Assembly: GCA_900547225.1 (NCBI GenBank)
Contig: URFW01000003.1
Span: 62,001-126,000 of the forward strand
Direction: 5' to 3'
Length of the DNA: 64,000 nt
From: an uncultured Mycoplasmatota bacterium
Lineage (GTDB): Bacteria > Bacillota_I > Bacilli_A > RF39 > UBA660
Part shown: positions 7,482 through 15,726 of the stretch, piece after piece
Position numbering within the stretch: the stretch's first letter is position 1
How the letters are laid out: each line of letters begins with the position of its first letter
Made by a program: the position numbers and the translations under genes
Notes under the pieces: generated by a model
Seen by the model: the letters and a program-made list of their open reading frames with translations, nothing else
Told to the model about the DNA's origin: nothing
Databases searched by the model: none

Positions 7482-7631
7482 ATTTCTTTTCGTGCAACCA
7501 AATTATAACATATAATACCAGTAAATAGCAATAGTAATTTTTTATATTTTATGCAAAAAAATATAACAAGTTGCTATTTTTTCTAATAAAAAATTCATAT
7601 TTTGTAAATAATATTACTAATAATGAGCCTA

Positions 7632-7659
7632 TATAATCAATTTAACCTTGCAAGGTTAA
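7632..7659 (+). promoter_or_regulatory. -10 box and palindromic operator of the small XRE gene
   Basis: TATAAT (7632-7637) is followed after 4 nt by a perfect 18-bp palindrome TTAACCTTGCAAGGTTAA (7642-7659) covering the likely transcription start. A near-identical palindrome stands before the next gene. Confidence 0.7.
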
Positions 7660-7705
7660 TAGTTTTTGGCCTATTAAAGATAAAATTGTAATAGGTGGTA
7701 CAATT

Positions 7706-7960
7706 ATGAAAAAAAGAAAGGTAATAGAAGCTATTGCAGAGAAAATTAATAATATAGTAAATGAAAGTAACGGAAAACTTACGGTAAATAAGATAGCATC
7801 TAAAAGTTGTCTTACCCAAAGTACTGTTCAACATATAATGGATAAAAGTTACAAGGATGTTAAACTATTAACCATTGTAAGATTATGTGATGGATTGGGA
7901 CTTACTTTAAAAGAATTTTTCTCTGATGAACTTTTTGATAATATAGATAGAGATGACTAA
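7706..7960 (+). CDS. Small XRE/Cro-type HTH regulator
   Basis: 84 residues, a single HTH domain: KIASKSCLTQSTVQHIMD is the helix-turn-helix (about 30-47), followed by LLTIVRLCDGLGLTLKEFF, typical of the XRE fold where helices 4-5 close the bundle. The RBS AATAGGTGG precedes ATG. It is preceded by an 18-bp palindrome and followed by a strong terminator, so it is a monocistronic, probably autoregulated gene. The same operator in front of the next gene suggests that it controls both. Confidence 0.75.
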   Translation: MKKRKVIEAIAEKINNIVNESNGKLTVNKIASKSCLTQSTVQHIMDKSYKDVKLLTIVRLCDGLGLTLKEFFSDELFDNIDRDD

Positions 7961-7985
7961 GTTAAAAGACTTAGTTTTTTTTTAT
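7956..7985 (+). terminator. Intrinsic terminator
   Basis: 7-bp stem ACTAAGT/ACTTAGT, 6-nt loop, then a long T run. It overlaps the stop of the XRE gene. Confidence 0.85.
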
Positions 7986-7998
7986 TAGAAGAATATGA

Positions 7999-8021
7999 TA
8001 TAATTAACCTTGTAAGGTTAA
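7999..8021 (+). promoter_or_regulatory. -10 box and second copy of the palindromic operator
   Basis: TATAAT (7999-8004) abuts TTAACCTTGTAAGGTTAA (8004-8021), which differs from the first copy at one central base. The spacing to -10 is closer than in the first copy. Confidence 0.7.
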
Positions 8022-8038
8022 CTTTTTGGAGGTAAGTT

Positions 8039-8260
8039 ATGTCAACAGAGTTTAAACTATATAACGTAAATGACGAAGATTTATATAGAAATAAGTCACC
8101 AAAGGAAAAATTTGAGATACGAAAACAAATGATTGTTATGGCAAAAGAAAGGGGAATTAAACCAACAGCTAGATATTTTAATACTTATCCTGCAACTGTT
8201 AGGAGAATAATTAGGTTATATAATGAAAAGGGAGAAGAAGGACTTATTACTAAAAGATAG
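8039..8260 (+). CDS. Small transposase-type HTH protein
   Basis: 73 residues. KSPKEKFEIRKQMIVMAKERG leads into GIKPTARYFNTYPATVRRII (helix-turn-helix, about 40-60) and ends RLYNEKGEEGLITKR. This is the homeodomain-like HTH found at the N-terminus of IS481/IS3-type transposases. There is no catalytic DDE part downstream, so it is either a stand-alone DNA-binding protein or a truncated transposase. A good RBS (TTGGAGGTAAGTT), its own promoter and operator, and clean termination argue for a functional gene rather than debris. Confidence 0.6.
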   Translation: MSTEFKLYNVNDEDLYRNKSPKEKFEIRKQMIVMAKERGIKPTARYFNTYPATVRRIIRLYNEKGEEGLITKR

Positions 8261-8357
8261 TAAGTTTTTTTATTTGACATTCATTTTAAAAATGTGTAAC
8301 TAAATATTTGAAAAATTCATAATAAATAATATAATAATATTATAGGAGATGAAACTT

Positions 8358-9260
8358 ATGAAATATATTATAGATACAGATCCAGGGGTTGATGATGCAA
8401 TTGCAATTATGTTAGGTATAAAAAATAAATTAGACGTAATAGCATTTACTTTAGCAAGTGGTAATATTCCAGCTTCTAAGTCGGAAAAAAACATAAAAAT
8501 AATTCAAGAATTTTTAGGAACTAATATAAAAATGTATAGAGGCAAAAAAGAAAATAAATGTAATCATGAAACAGCTGAGTATGCACATGGTAAGGATGGA
8601 TTAGGATATGCTGTTTTTACTGATTCTATGATAAGGGGCAAGTTTTCTAAAATGAAAGCTGAAGATTTGATAATCAAAGCATCTAAAAAGTATAAAGATG
8701 ATTTAACGATTATTTGTCTTGGACCTTTAACAAACATAGCAAATGCCTTAAAAAAAGATCCTAAATTAGCTTATAGAGTAAAACACTTAGTTATAATGGG
8801 AACGACTTATGATCCAGAAGTTAAAAAGCCATACTTAGAATTTAATGTTAACGTGGATCCAGAGGCTGCAAAAAGTGTTTTAAAGGCACCTTTTGATGAT
8901 ATAAAACTAGTTACTCATGAGATAGGAGTTAAGTCATTTATAGAAAAAGACTATGTTTTAAATTTACGTAATTCCGATAATCTTTTATCAAGATTTGTTG
9001 GTTTGATATCGGAAAAATACATAGAATTTAGTTATGAACATTATGAAACTATAGGTCTTGGTACACCTGACCCTACAACGATAGCTAGCGTAATAGATCC
9101 AAGTATTGTTACGTTTAAGCCTTGTAATGTAAAAATTATATCTAATGGAAATGGAAAAGGAGAGTGCTTTATAACGCTTGCTGATAATAGTAACGTTAAG
9201 GTATCAACCGATTTTGATTTAGAAAAATTTAGAAAACTATTTAAAGAAACATTTAACTAA
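8358..9260 (+). CDS. Nucleoside hydrolase (IunH family)
   Basis: 300 residues. I use ATG 8358 because GGAG (8345-8348) touches the earlier ATG 8349. The N-terminal IIDTDPGVDDAIA carries the Asp cluster that binds catalytic Ca2+. Later GPLTNIANAL (about 120) and the VNVDPEAA region (about 165), where the substrate-binding Asn lies, are present. It cleaves ribonucleosides to ribose and base for salvage. Which base it prefers cannot be read from the sequence. A short terminator follows directly. Confidence 0.92.
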   Translation: MKYIIDTDPGVDDAIAIMLGIKNKLDVIAFTLASGNIPASKSEKNIKIIQEFLGTNIKMYRGKKENKCNHETAEYAHGKDGLGYAVFTDSMIRGKFSKMKAEDLIIKASKKYKDDLTIICLGPLTNIANALKKDPKLAYRVKHLVIMGTTYDPEVKKPYLEFNVNVDPEAAKSVLKAPFDDIKLVTHEIGVKSFIEKDYVLNLRNSDNLLSRFVGLISEKYIEFSYEHYETIGLGTPDPTTIASVIDPSIVTFKPCNVKIISNGNGKGECFITLADNSNVKVSTDFDLEKFRKLFKETFN

Positions 9261-9281
9261 GACATTTTTTAATGTCTTTTT
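9261..9281 (+). terminator. Intrinsic terminator
   Basis: GACATT/AATGTC stem immediately after the stop codon of the nucleoside hydrolase, followed by a T run. Confidence 0.7.
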
Positions 9282-9306
9282 AAATATACTTAATTAGGTG
9301 ATTTTT

Positions 9307-9753
9307 TTGACTGATGAAAATATTTATTTAACCGCATATATAAAAGGTGATATATCTTCACCTAATTTAAATGGAATAGCATATTTTAAACCTTTTAAAG
9401 ATGGGGTAATGGTAGAAGTAGAAGTGTCTAATCTTCCTGGATATAAATCATATGAACTTTTTCCAATTCATATTCATGATGGTAAAAACTGTGACTTATC
9501 AAGTGATGGTACGTTTTTAAACGTAGGAAAGCATTATAATCCAACCAATACTAGTCATCCTTATCATGCTGGAGATATGCCTTTATTATTTTCTAATAGT
9601 GGTTATGCATATATGAAGTTTTATACAACCAGATTTAAAATTTATGATATAGAAGGCAAACTAGTTATAATTCATGAAGCTACAAGTGATAATAATGCTA
9701 AAACTTTTGGAAGAAAAATAGGGTGTGGAAAAATAGTTAGGCATCATATATAA
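9307..9753 (+). CDS. Cu/Zn superoxide dismutase-like protein without signal peptide
   Basis: About 148 residues. I favour TTG 9307: the AGGTGA at 9296-9301 is 5-6 nt upstream, while the frame's GTG 9298 lies inside it. The metal-site pattern of SodC is visible: PIHIHDG (two His), GKHYNP, HPYHAGDMPLL (His and Asp) and IIHEATSD, plus Cys in KNC and IGCGK that could form the usual disulfide. SodC dismutates superoxide, normally outside the cytoplasm. No signal peptide or lipobox is present here, which is unusual. Metal loading and activity are unproven. Confidence 0.75.
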   Translation: MTDENIYLTAYIKGDISSPNLNGIAYFKPFKDGVMVEVEVSNLPGYKSYELFPIHIHDGKNCDLSSDGTFLNVGKHYNPTNTSHPYHAGDMPLLFSNSGYAYMKFYTTRFKIYDIEGKLVIIHEATSDNNAKTFGRKIGCGKIVRHHI

Positions 9754-9754
9754 A

Positions 9755-9790
9755 AAAATATCAATTTGTATTTGATATTTTCTTTTCTTT
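9755..9790. terminator. Bidirectional terminator between sodC-like and ger genes
   Basis: Stem AATATCAA/TTTGATATT flanked by A and T runs, serving both converging genes. Confidence 0.7.
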
Positions 9791-10867
9791 TAAACACTTT
9801 ATAAAAATAATTGTTAAAATTATAAATATAGGAATAGCAATAAAAGGAACATAATAATTTTTTATAATCATAATAGAGTGTGGGATGTTTCCGAATAATG
9901 TATTAGCACTTATAATTGATATTATACTTATTAAAATAATTAAAATATAGTTAGTTTTTTTAGAAATTTTAAAAGTTTTTAAATATGTATTAATTCCAAA
10001 AAAGGATGTGTAACAAAGAGCAAGTATATAAAATAACCATCTAAATGCTAGTAAGTTTTCTATGTGCAGTCCAGATGATGTTATTCCAATTTTTTTAAGT
10101 AAAATATATTCTGGATATCTAAATAAAGTAGCCATATTAAATCCAAAACACGAAACTACATAAAACATTACAACAAGTAAAGCTATTTGAGATATTAAAT
10201 AGAAAATTAAAAATGTTTTATTAAATCTTTTTTTATCTATTATTTTATCTTTGTTAATTGTTAAAAGTAAAATAGATAATAAAGCTGAGGAACAAGCTTC
10301 ATATATAGCGGCATCTATTATTTTAAATACATATTTTTTATTTATTATAATAGGTAGTATATTATCTATTTCTATATAATGAAAAAGTAGAACTTCTATT
10401 ATAATTACTAAGATTAAACTTATTATAAATGAGATTTGTGATATTCTAGATATTACTTCTATGCCCTTTAAGCTGATTATAAAAACGGTTATTAAAATAA
10501 GTATTCCAACAAAATAAAAAGGTGTGTTTTGTAGGTATTTACTTGTTACAAATATAACTGATGCTCTAATTGATACGATAAATAAAAACAAGTAAAATAA
10601 AAATATTAATGCATTAAATATATTTGCTATTGGTTTTTTAAAAAGTTTTTTATTTTTTTCAAATATATTAAGATTTGTATGTGTATTATTTATTTTTAAA
10701 TACATTAGTATGGGAATAAGTCCTATTATAGCACCAATTATAACTCCTATTAAAACGCCATTATTAGCTTTTCTAAGCAATATTACATCACTTAGACCTA
10801 TATACATACTTAAACATATTAAAGTTAAAAGCATGCTTATTTGAGTACTTGATACTTTATTATTCAT
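9761..10867 (-). CDS. Spore germinant receptor B-type subunit
   Basis: 368 residues, about ten hydrophobic segments, matching the GerAB/APC-superfamily size and layout. The start VSSTQISMLLTLICLSMYIG is in the form usual for Ger(x)B (Q-x-x-L-L near the N-terminus). The B subunit forms the membrane part that senses small germinants such as amino acids. It overlaps the C-type gene by 8 nt and is last in the operon A-C-B. It ends in TGA, one of only two TGA stops I found. Implies an endospore-forming ancestor or host. Confidence 0.9.
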   Translation of the reverse strand: MNNKVSSTQISMLLTLICLSMYIGLSDVILLRKANNGVLIGVIIGAIIGLIPILMYLKINNTHTNLNIFEKNKKLFKKPIANIFNALIFLFYLFLFIVSIRASVIFVTSKYLQNTPFYFVGILILITVFIISLKGIEVISRISQISFIISLILVIIIEVLLFHYIEIDNILPIIINKKYVFKIIDAAIYEACSSALLSILLLTINKDKIIDKKRFNKTFLIFYLISQIALLVVMFYVVSCFGFNMATLFRYPEYILLKKIGITSSGLHIENLLAFRWLFYILALCYTSFFGINTYLKTFKISKKTNYILIILISIISIISANTLFGNIPHSIMIIKNYYVPFIAIPIFIILTIIFIKCLKEKKISNTN

Positions 10868-12068
10868 AACTATTTTCCTTTCTAACTGATTTTATAGAAA
10901 GCTCAGTTGATTTTATTTGTACATTAGTATTAAATTTAAAACTTATTTTATTTAATATATCTTTATTTTTATACCCTAATTTTTTAGTTTCTTTGTATTT
11001 TTTACTATAGAATTTTTCTGCATATTTAAGTACATCAGCTTTTTCTTTAACATATAGTTTATCTATTGTTTTATTCATTAAGGTATTAATTCTATTTTTT
11101 GCTTTAATCTCTAATTTTTTTATTACTTTATCATTATTTAAAAAGTCTGATTTACAATTATATTCTAAAAGATCAGCATCAATTTTTGTTTTAATATTTA
11201 CTATTGGATTATTATTTTCATAATAAAGATTTTCTTTAAAATTGCTGTTATTAAGTCTTAATGTTGCGTAATTTTTACTGTCGCATTTAACATTTACGTA
11301 AGTCTCTTTAGCAACATTAGCTAAAAAATTATATCCAACACTTTCATTAGTAGTTAAATATCCTTTAAGTTTATTATTTTTAAAGTATCCAAGGGTATCA
11401 AATGTTAATTTGGTATTAGGATTACTTTCTTTTATATTGTCCATCTTTTCACCATTATTTATCTTTCCTTTTATTTTTACAGATGGAATAATTGCTTCTG
11501 TTTTTGAATTTGATAAATCAGATATAAATTCATCTATTGTAACAACTGTTAAAATACCACTAAAGTTATCTGCAACCGACAAAGTTGATCTTAGGTTTTT
11601 AGAAGGTAATGTTTCAAGTGGCGTTATTACCTTTAAAATGCTAGATGCATCTTTTTCTTTTGAAACCATAACTGCAGAATCTTTTTCGGACCCTGGGTCT
11701 CTCATAAAGTAATCTAGATAATTAAGGGGATTTTCTTTTTTTAATAATTCTTCACTTATTACAACAACTTCATTATGACCTAAGTATAATTCTTTTGGAG
11801 AATCAAGCATTATTTTTTCAAGGGCATCATATATTGTTTTTCCACTAGCTTCATAAAATGTTATTAAACTACTATCTGATTCTTCATCTTTTTTAGCATT
11901 CATTATTTGTATTCCTACTTTATATTTATTTACACTTTTTCCTTTATTTTCATCAATTGATATACCTGATACTATTGCATAATCATTTATTTCTTTGTAA
12001 TTAAAACAACCACTTAAGGTAAATAGGATAATTATAAAAACTATTGAATTAAATATCTTTTTCATCAT
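10860..12068 (-). CDS. Spore germinant receptor C-type lipoprotein
   Basis: 402 residues. Signal peptide with lipobox TLSGC (Cys at about 21), then NYKEINDYAIVSGISID, the hallmark start of Ger(x)C. The rest has the alternating strand/helix segments of the three-domain GerC fold. Lipid-anchored outside the inner spore membrane and required for receptor function. RBS AAGGAGG before ATG-ATG; it overlaps the 3' end of the A-type gene by 20 nt and the B-type gene by 8 nt, which indicates translational coupling. Confidence 0.92.
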   Translation of the reverse strand: MMKKIFNSIVFIIILFTLSGCFNYKEINDYAIVSGISIDENKGKSVNKYKVGIQIMNAKKDEESDSSLITFYEASGKTIYDALEKIMLDSPKELYLGHNEVVVISEELLKKENPLNYLDYFMRDPGSEKDSAVMVSKEKDASSILKVITPLETLPSKNLRSTLSVADNFSGILTVVTIDEFISDLSNSKTEAIIPSVKIKGKINNGEKMDNIKESNPNTKLTFDTLGYFKNNKLKGYLTTNESVGYNFLANVAKETYVNVKCDSKNYATLRLNNSNFKENLYYENNNPIVNIKTKIDADLLEYNCKSDFLNNDKVIKKLEIKAKNRINTLMNKTIDKLYVKEKADVLKYAEKFYSKKYKETKKLGYKNKDILNKISFKFNTNVQIKSTELSIKSVRKENSYE

Positions 12069-13497
12069 AATCCTCCTTAGTGTATATGTTTTTAGGATTT
12101 AGTTTAACATCTTTAAACTCTAGTATTGCATCTTTTTGTGCTTCTTTATTAAATGGTTCAAAAGGAGAGAGGTAAGGCTTTCCACAAGATTTTTGTGATG
12201 CTAGTATTGCAATCATTATAATAAGACCAAACATCACGCCAATAAAACCAAATAGGGATGCTAAAATAATTAATATAAGTTGCCACCATCTAATTGAATT
12301 TATTAATTCTATTGATGAAAAGGCAAGGGATGCAACTGATGAAATACCAACTATTATAATCGTAATAGGTGAAACTATTCCAGCTTCAACAGCAGCTTGA
12401 CCTAAAACTAAAGCACCAACTATTGAAATAGAACTTCCACCTTTACCAGGAAATCTTAAATCACTTTCTCTTAATACTTGAAACATAAAACTCATAACTA
12501 ATATTTCAAATACCGTGGTAAATGGAACGCCATCTCTTTGAATTGAAAAATTAATTAAAAGACCACTTGGTATAGCTTCTAGATTGTAAGCCATAAGAGA
12601 AATGTAAATAGCGGGCGTTAGAAGACTTAATAACATAGATACAATTCTTATTACTCTGCTTGCAAATGCGTTAAGACTTTTTTCGTAATAATCATCTGGT
12701 GTTTTAAAAAAATCAATAAAGGTGCAAGGTAATATTATAACTTCATTTGAGTTTTCACACATAAGAACGCATCTTCCCTGAAGAAGCATTTGACACGCTA
12801 AATCAGGTCTTTCAGTTGGAAGTGTAATAGGAAATATCGCTCTATTAGAATTACTTATGGCATCAATTATATAATTAGAATTTCCTACGTAATCGATTTT
12901 TATATTTTTAATTTTTTTATATATTTTATCAACTAATTTTTTATCACATACACCATTTAAATAAAAAAGAGCAACTTTTGTTTTACTTTTTTCACCAACA
13001 GTTACTTCCTTAATCCATAAATCTTCCGTTTTTAGTCTTCTTCTTATCATTCCGATGTTTGATTGATAATTTTCGGTAAAGGCATCAAGCGGTCCTTTAA
13101 GACTTTTTTCATTTTCACTTCTTTGAACACTACTTGTTAGATTAGCTTTATTTTCAAATGCAATAATTTTCTTCTCATCATCGAATAAAACTAGTGTAAA
13201 ACCATTAAAAAGATAATATAAAGCATCTTTTATTGTGCTTATTAAGATAGCAGTATTATTTGGAATATAATTTTTAATGTATGAAAAGATATCTTTATCT
13301 AAAAGTTTATTTCCTTCTTCATCTAATCTTCTTAAGATAAAATCATTTATATCATTTTGACTACTTACACTATTTGAATATATAAGTGTAATTATTTTAT
13401 CCCCAATTGGGTAATTTTTGTATGTTACATCAGGTGCGTTTCCAGTTCTTTTTTTTATTTCTTCAATTATTTTTTCTTTTGTTTTTGGTATTGTCAT
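12049..13497 (-). CDS. Spore germinant receptor A-type subunit
   Basis: 482 residues. A soluble N-terminal half is followed by the conserved RRRLKTEDL, ERPDLACQMLLQGRCVLMCENS and FFKTPDDYYEK motifs and then about five membrane segments, exactly the GerAA layout. The C-terminal SPFEPFNK is also typical. With B and C it forms the germinant-gated channel of dormant spores. First gene of the operon; RBS AGAGGGA. A small structured RNA with its own terminator lies about 50 nt upstream. Confidence 0.93.
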   Translation of the reverse strand: MTIPKTKEKIIEEIKKRTGNAPDVTYKNYPIGDKIITLIYSNSVSSQNDINDFILRRLDEEGNKLLDKDIFSYIKNYIPNNTAILISTIKDALYYLFNGFTLVLFDDEKKIIAFENKANLTSSVQRSENEKSLKGPLDAFTENYQSNIGMIRRRLKTEDLWIKEVTVGEKSKTKVALFYLNGVCDKKLVDKIYKKIKNIKIDYVGNSNYIIDAISNSNRAIFPITLPTERPDLACQMLLQGRCVLMCENSNEVIILPCTFIDFFKTPDDYYEKSLNAFASRVIRIVSMLLSLLTPAIYISLMAYNLEAIPSGLLINFSIQRDGVPFTTVFEILVMSFMFQVLRESDLRFPGKGGSSISIVGALVLGQAAVEAGIVSPITIIIVGISSVASLAFSSIELINSIRWWQLILIILASLFGFIGVMFGLIIMIAILASQKSCGKPYLSPFEPFNKEAQKDAILEFKDVKLNPKNIYTKEDYDEKDI

Positions 13498-13545
13498 ATT
13501 ATCCCTCTTTTTTAAATAGTATTAACTAAATTTTAAAAAAAATTC

Positions 13546-13650
13546 AAAAAAAAGGAGATCACACGGTTTCCCATGCAATCTCAAAAAGAATAAAAAGGGG
13601 TTGGCTAGTTGTGATACTAGCGCCAGCTATGGTTTTTCCAGAGCTGGTGC
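13546..13650 (-). ncRNA. Small structured RNA upstream of the ger operon (unidentified)
   Basis: On the minus strand a promoter (TTGACT 13684-13679, 17 nt, TAGTAT 13661-13656) would start a transcript of about 105 nt. It contains a strong hairpin (GCACCAGCT/AGCTGGCGC, 13621-13650), a second hairpin (GCTAGT/ACTAGC), an unpaired CCAACCCC stretch, then an 11-bp stem with GAAA loop (13556-13581) and eight T. I recognise no Rfam family. It is either an independent sRNA or an attenuated leader of the ger operon. A second RNA in this window (18473-18560) has the same architecture. Confidence 0.6.
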
Positions 13651-13723
13651 CATTTATACTAATCGAAAAGGGTGTAAAAGTCAACCTTTTTTTATTATTT
13701 TTTTAAAAAAGTTTAACGCATGA

Positions 13724-13753
13724 TTGATTTTTCAAACATTCGTTTGTTATAAT
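13724..13753 (+). promoter_or_regulatory. Promoter of recG
   Basis: TTGATT (13724-13729), 18-nt spacer, TATAAT (13748-13753). The spacer contains the inverted repeat CAAAC/GTTTG. Confidence 0.6.
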
Positions 13754-13781
13754 TGTATTAGAAAGAAAAAATGGTGATATC

Positions 13782-15704
13782 ATGGAACTTGAAAAACTAG
13801 ATAAGATAGGGCCTAAAACTGCTAAAACATTGAATAATTTAGGAATATATAGCCCAGAAGATTTAATAAGAAATTACCCTTATCGTTTTTTAATTTTTGC
13901 AAAAAGAGACATTAATAATCCTAAGTATTATGATGAATTTGTAAGTGATGGGATAGTAGAGTCTATGCCAACTTTAAATTTTTTTAGAGGTAAAATGAAT
14001 AGGTTAACTTTTAGGTGTAATGTTCAAAATAAAATAGTTAAAGTTGTAATATTTAATAGAGCCTTTTTAAAACCGAATATTTACCCGGGACGTGAAATTA
14101 CCGTAATAGGTAAGTATGATCCTAAAAAGGAACTAATAACCGCTTCAAATGTAAAAATAGGTGCTTTAAAAGATGGATTTGAGATAGAGCCAGTTTATCA
14201 CTTATGTAAAGGTATTACATCTAAACAGATGAATGTGTTTATTAAGAAAGCTTTAAATGTAATTAAAGAAAATAATAATATCCCAGAAAAATTAATTAGT
14301 AAATATAATTTAATTAGCGAAGATGAGGCAGTTAGAATAATTCATAATCCAAAGGATGAAAATAGTTTAAAGACCGCACTTAAAACGCTTAAGTATGAAG
14401 AGATATTTACCTATATGAAAAATATTAAATTGTTAAAGAAAAAAAATGAGATTCATAAAGACGTTTATAAAAAAGAAGTATCTTTAAATATGGTTCATGA
14501 CTTTATTAATTCTTTGCCATTTAAATTAACTATTGACCAAGAAAAGATAGCTTTTAAAATGCTTGATGAAATTTGTGGTGACACATTAATGAACAGACTA
14601 TTACAAGGAGATGTTGGTTCTGGTAAAACAATTGTAGCATTTATCATTTCTTATGCTTTATATACCGGTGGATACCAAACTGCTTTTATGGCACCTACTG
14701 AGGTTTTAGCACGTCAGCATTATAAGAATGCTTGTGATTTATTTAAAGATACAAACTTTAAGGTAGGCCTTTTAACAGGTAAAATGACTTTAAAAGAAAA
14801 AAGGAAAGTATATGAAAAGATAGAAAAAAATGAAATAGATATGTTAATTGGAACGCACGCACTAATAAGTGATAAGGTGGTGTGGAATAATTTGGGTCTT
14901 GTCATAACAGATGAGCAGCATAGATTTGGAGTTAATCAGCGCCAGACTTTAAAAAACAAAGGTTTAAACGTAGAGGTTTTAATGATGAGTGCAACACCAA
15001 TTCCAAGAACTTATGCTTTAACTATTTATGGAGACACTGATACGTCAAGTATTAAGACAAAACCAAGTGGTAGAATCCCAGTTATTACCAAGGTAAAAAA
15101 AGAAGATGAAATAAAGGATGTTTTAGAGGGAATATATAAAGCCTTGAAAAATCAAAATCAAGTATATGTTATTGCACCTATGATAGAAGAAAATGATGAT
15201 AGTAATTATGCTAACGTGTATGATTTAAAGCATAAGTTTAATCTCGCTTTTAAAAATTATAATGTAGAAGTATTACATGGGAAAATGACAAATGAAGAAA
15301 AAGAAAAAGTAATGGATGAGTATGCTAAAGGGAATATAGATATTCTTATATCAACTACCGTTATTGAAGTTGGAGTAGACGTTAAAAACGCAACTATTAT
15401 GGTTATTTTTGATGCTGATAGATTTGGACTTTCTACGCTTCATCAATTAAGGGGAAGAGTAGGTAGAAATAGTCTTCAGTCTTACTGCTATTTAATAAGT
15501 GATAAAGATACTAAAAGACTTAAAATAATGGAAGAAGAAAATGATGGTTACAAAATAAGTGAAGCAGACTTTAAACTAAGAGGACAAGGAGATTTATTTG
15601 GAAGTAGGCAAAGTGGGGCTTTATCATTTAAATTGTCAGATGTAAGAAAAGATTATGATTTGTTAGTAAAGGTAAGAGATGACGTTAATGAATTGGTTAA
15701 ATAG
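13782..15704 (+). CDS. recG: ATP-dependent DNA helicase RecG
   Basis: 640 residues, a little short for RecG (about 680). An N-terminal helix-hairpin (LDKIGPKTAKTLNNLG) and OB/wedge domain recognise branched DNA. Helicase motifs: LLQGDVGSGKT (I, about 281), APTEVLARQH (Ia), DEQHRFGVNQR (II), MSATPIPRT (III), ISTTVIEVGVDV (V) and HQLRGRVGR (VI). RecG remodels stalled forks and Holliday junctions. A second gene starts just after its end, and the pair ends at a terminator near 16353. Confidence 0.97.
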   Translation: MELEKLDKIGPKTAKTLNNLGIYSPEDLIRNYPYRFLIFAKRDINNPKYYDEFVSDGIVESMPTLNFFRGKMNRLTFRCNVQNKIVKVVIFNRAFLKPNIYPGREITVIGKYDPKKELITASNVKIGALKDGFEIEPVYHLCKGITSKQMNVFIKKALNVIKENNNIPEKLISKYNLISEDEAVRIIHNPKDENSLKTALKTLKYEEIFTYMKNIKLLKKKNEIHKDVYKKEVSLNMVHDFINSLPFKLTIDQEKIAFKMLDEICGDTLMNRLLQGDVGSGKTIVAFIISYALYTGGYQTAFMAPTEVLARQHYKNACDLFKDTNFKVGLLTGKMTLKEKRKVYEKIEKNEIDMLIGTHALISDKVVWNNLGLVITDEQHRFGVNQRQTLKNKGLNVEVLMMSATPIPRTYALTIYGDTDTSSIKTKPSGRIPVITKVKKEDEIKDVLEGIYKALKNQNQVYVIAPMIEENDDSNYANVYDLKHKFNLAFKNYNVEVLHGKMTNEEKEKVMDEYAKGNIDILISTTVIEVGVDVKNATIMVIFDADRFGLSTLHQLRGRVGRNSLQSYCYLISDKDTKRLKIMEEENDGYKISEADFKLRGQGDLFGSRQSGALSFKLSDVRKDYDLLVKVRDDVNELVK

Positions 15705-15726
15705 AAAAGAAGGGATGAATGTTAAA

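Noticed and set aside
7637..7834. Minus-strand ORF over the XRE gene
   Set aside because: Starts within the XRE coding region and runs through the operator; no RBS.
8039..8260. Active insertion sequence
   Set aside because: Only the HTH part is present, with no DDE domain, terminal inverted repeats or target duplication visible.
11410..11712. Plus-strand ORF of 100 codons inside the gerC-type gene
   Set aside because: Antisense shadow of a well-matched gene, no RBS, no known domain.
13546..13650. SRP RNA, 6S RNA or tmRNA identity for the small RNA
   Set aside because: The GGAAGGAAGCAGC-type SRP loop, a long 6S rod and tmRNA features are all missing.
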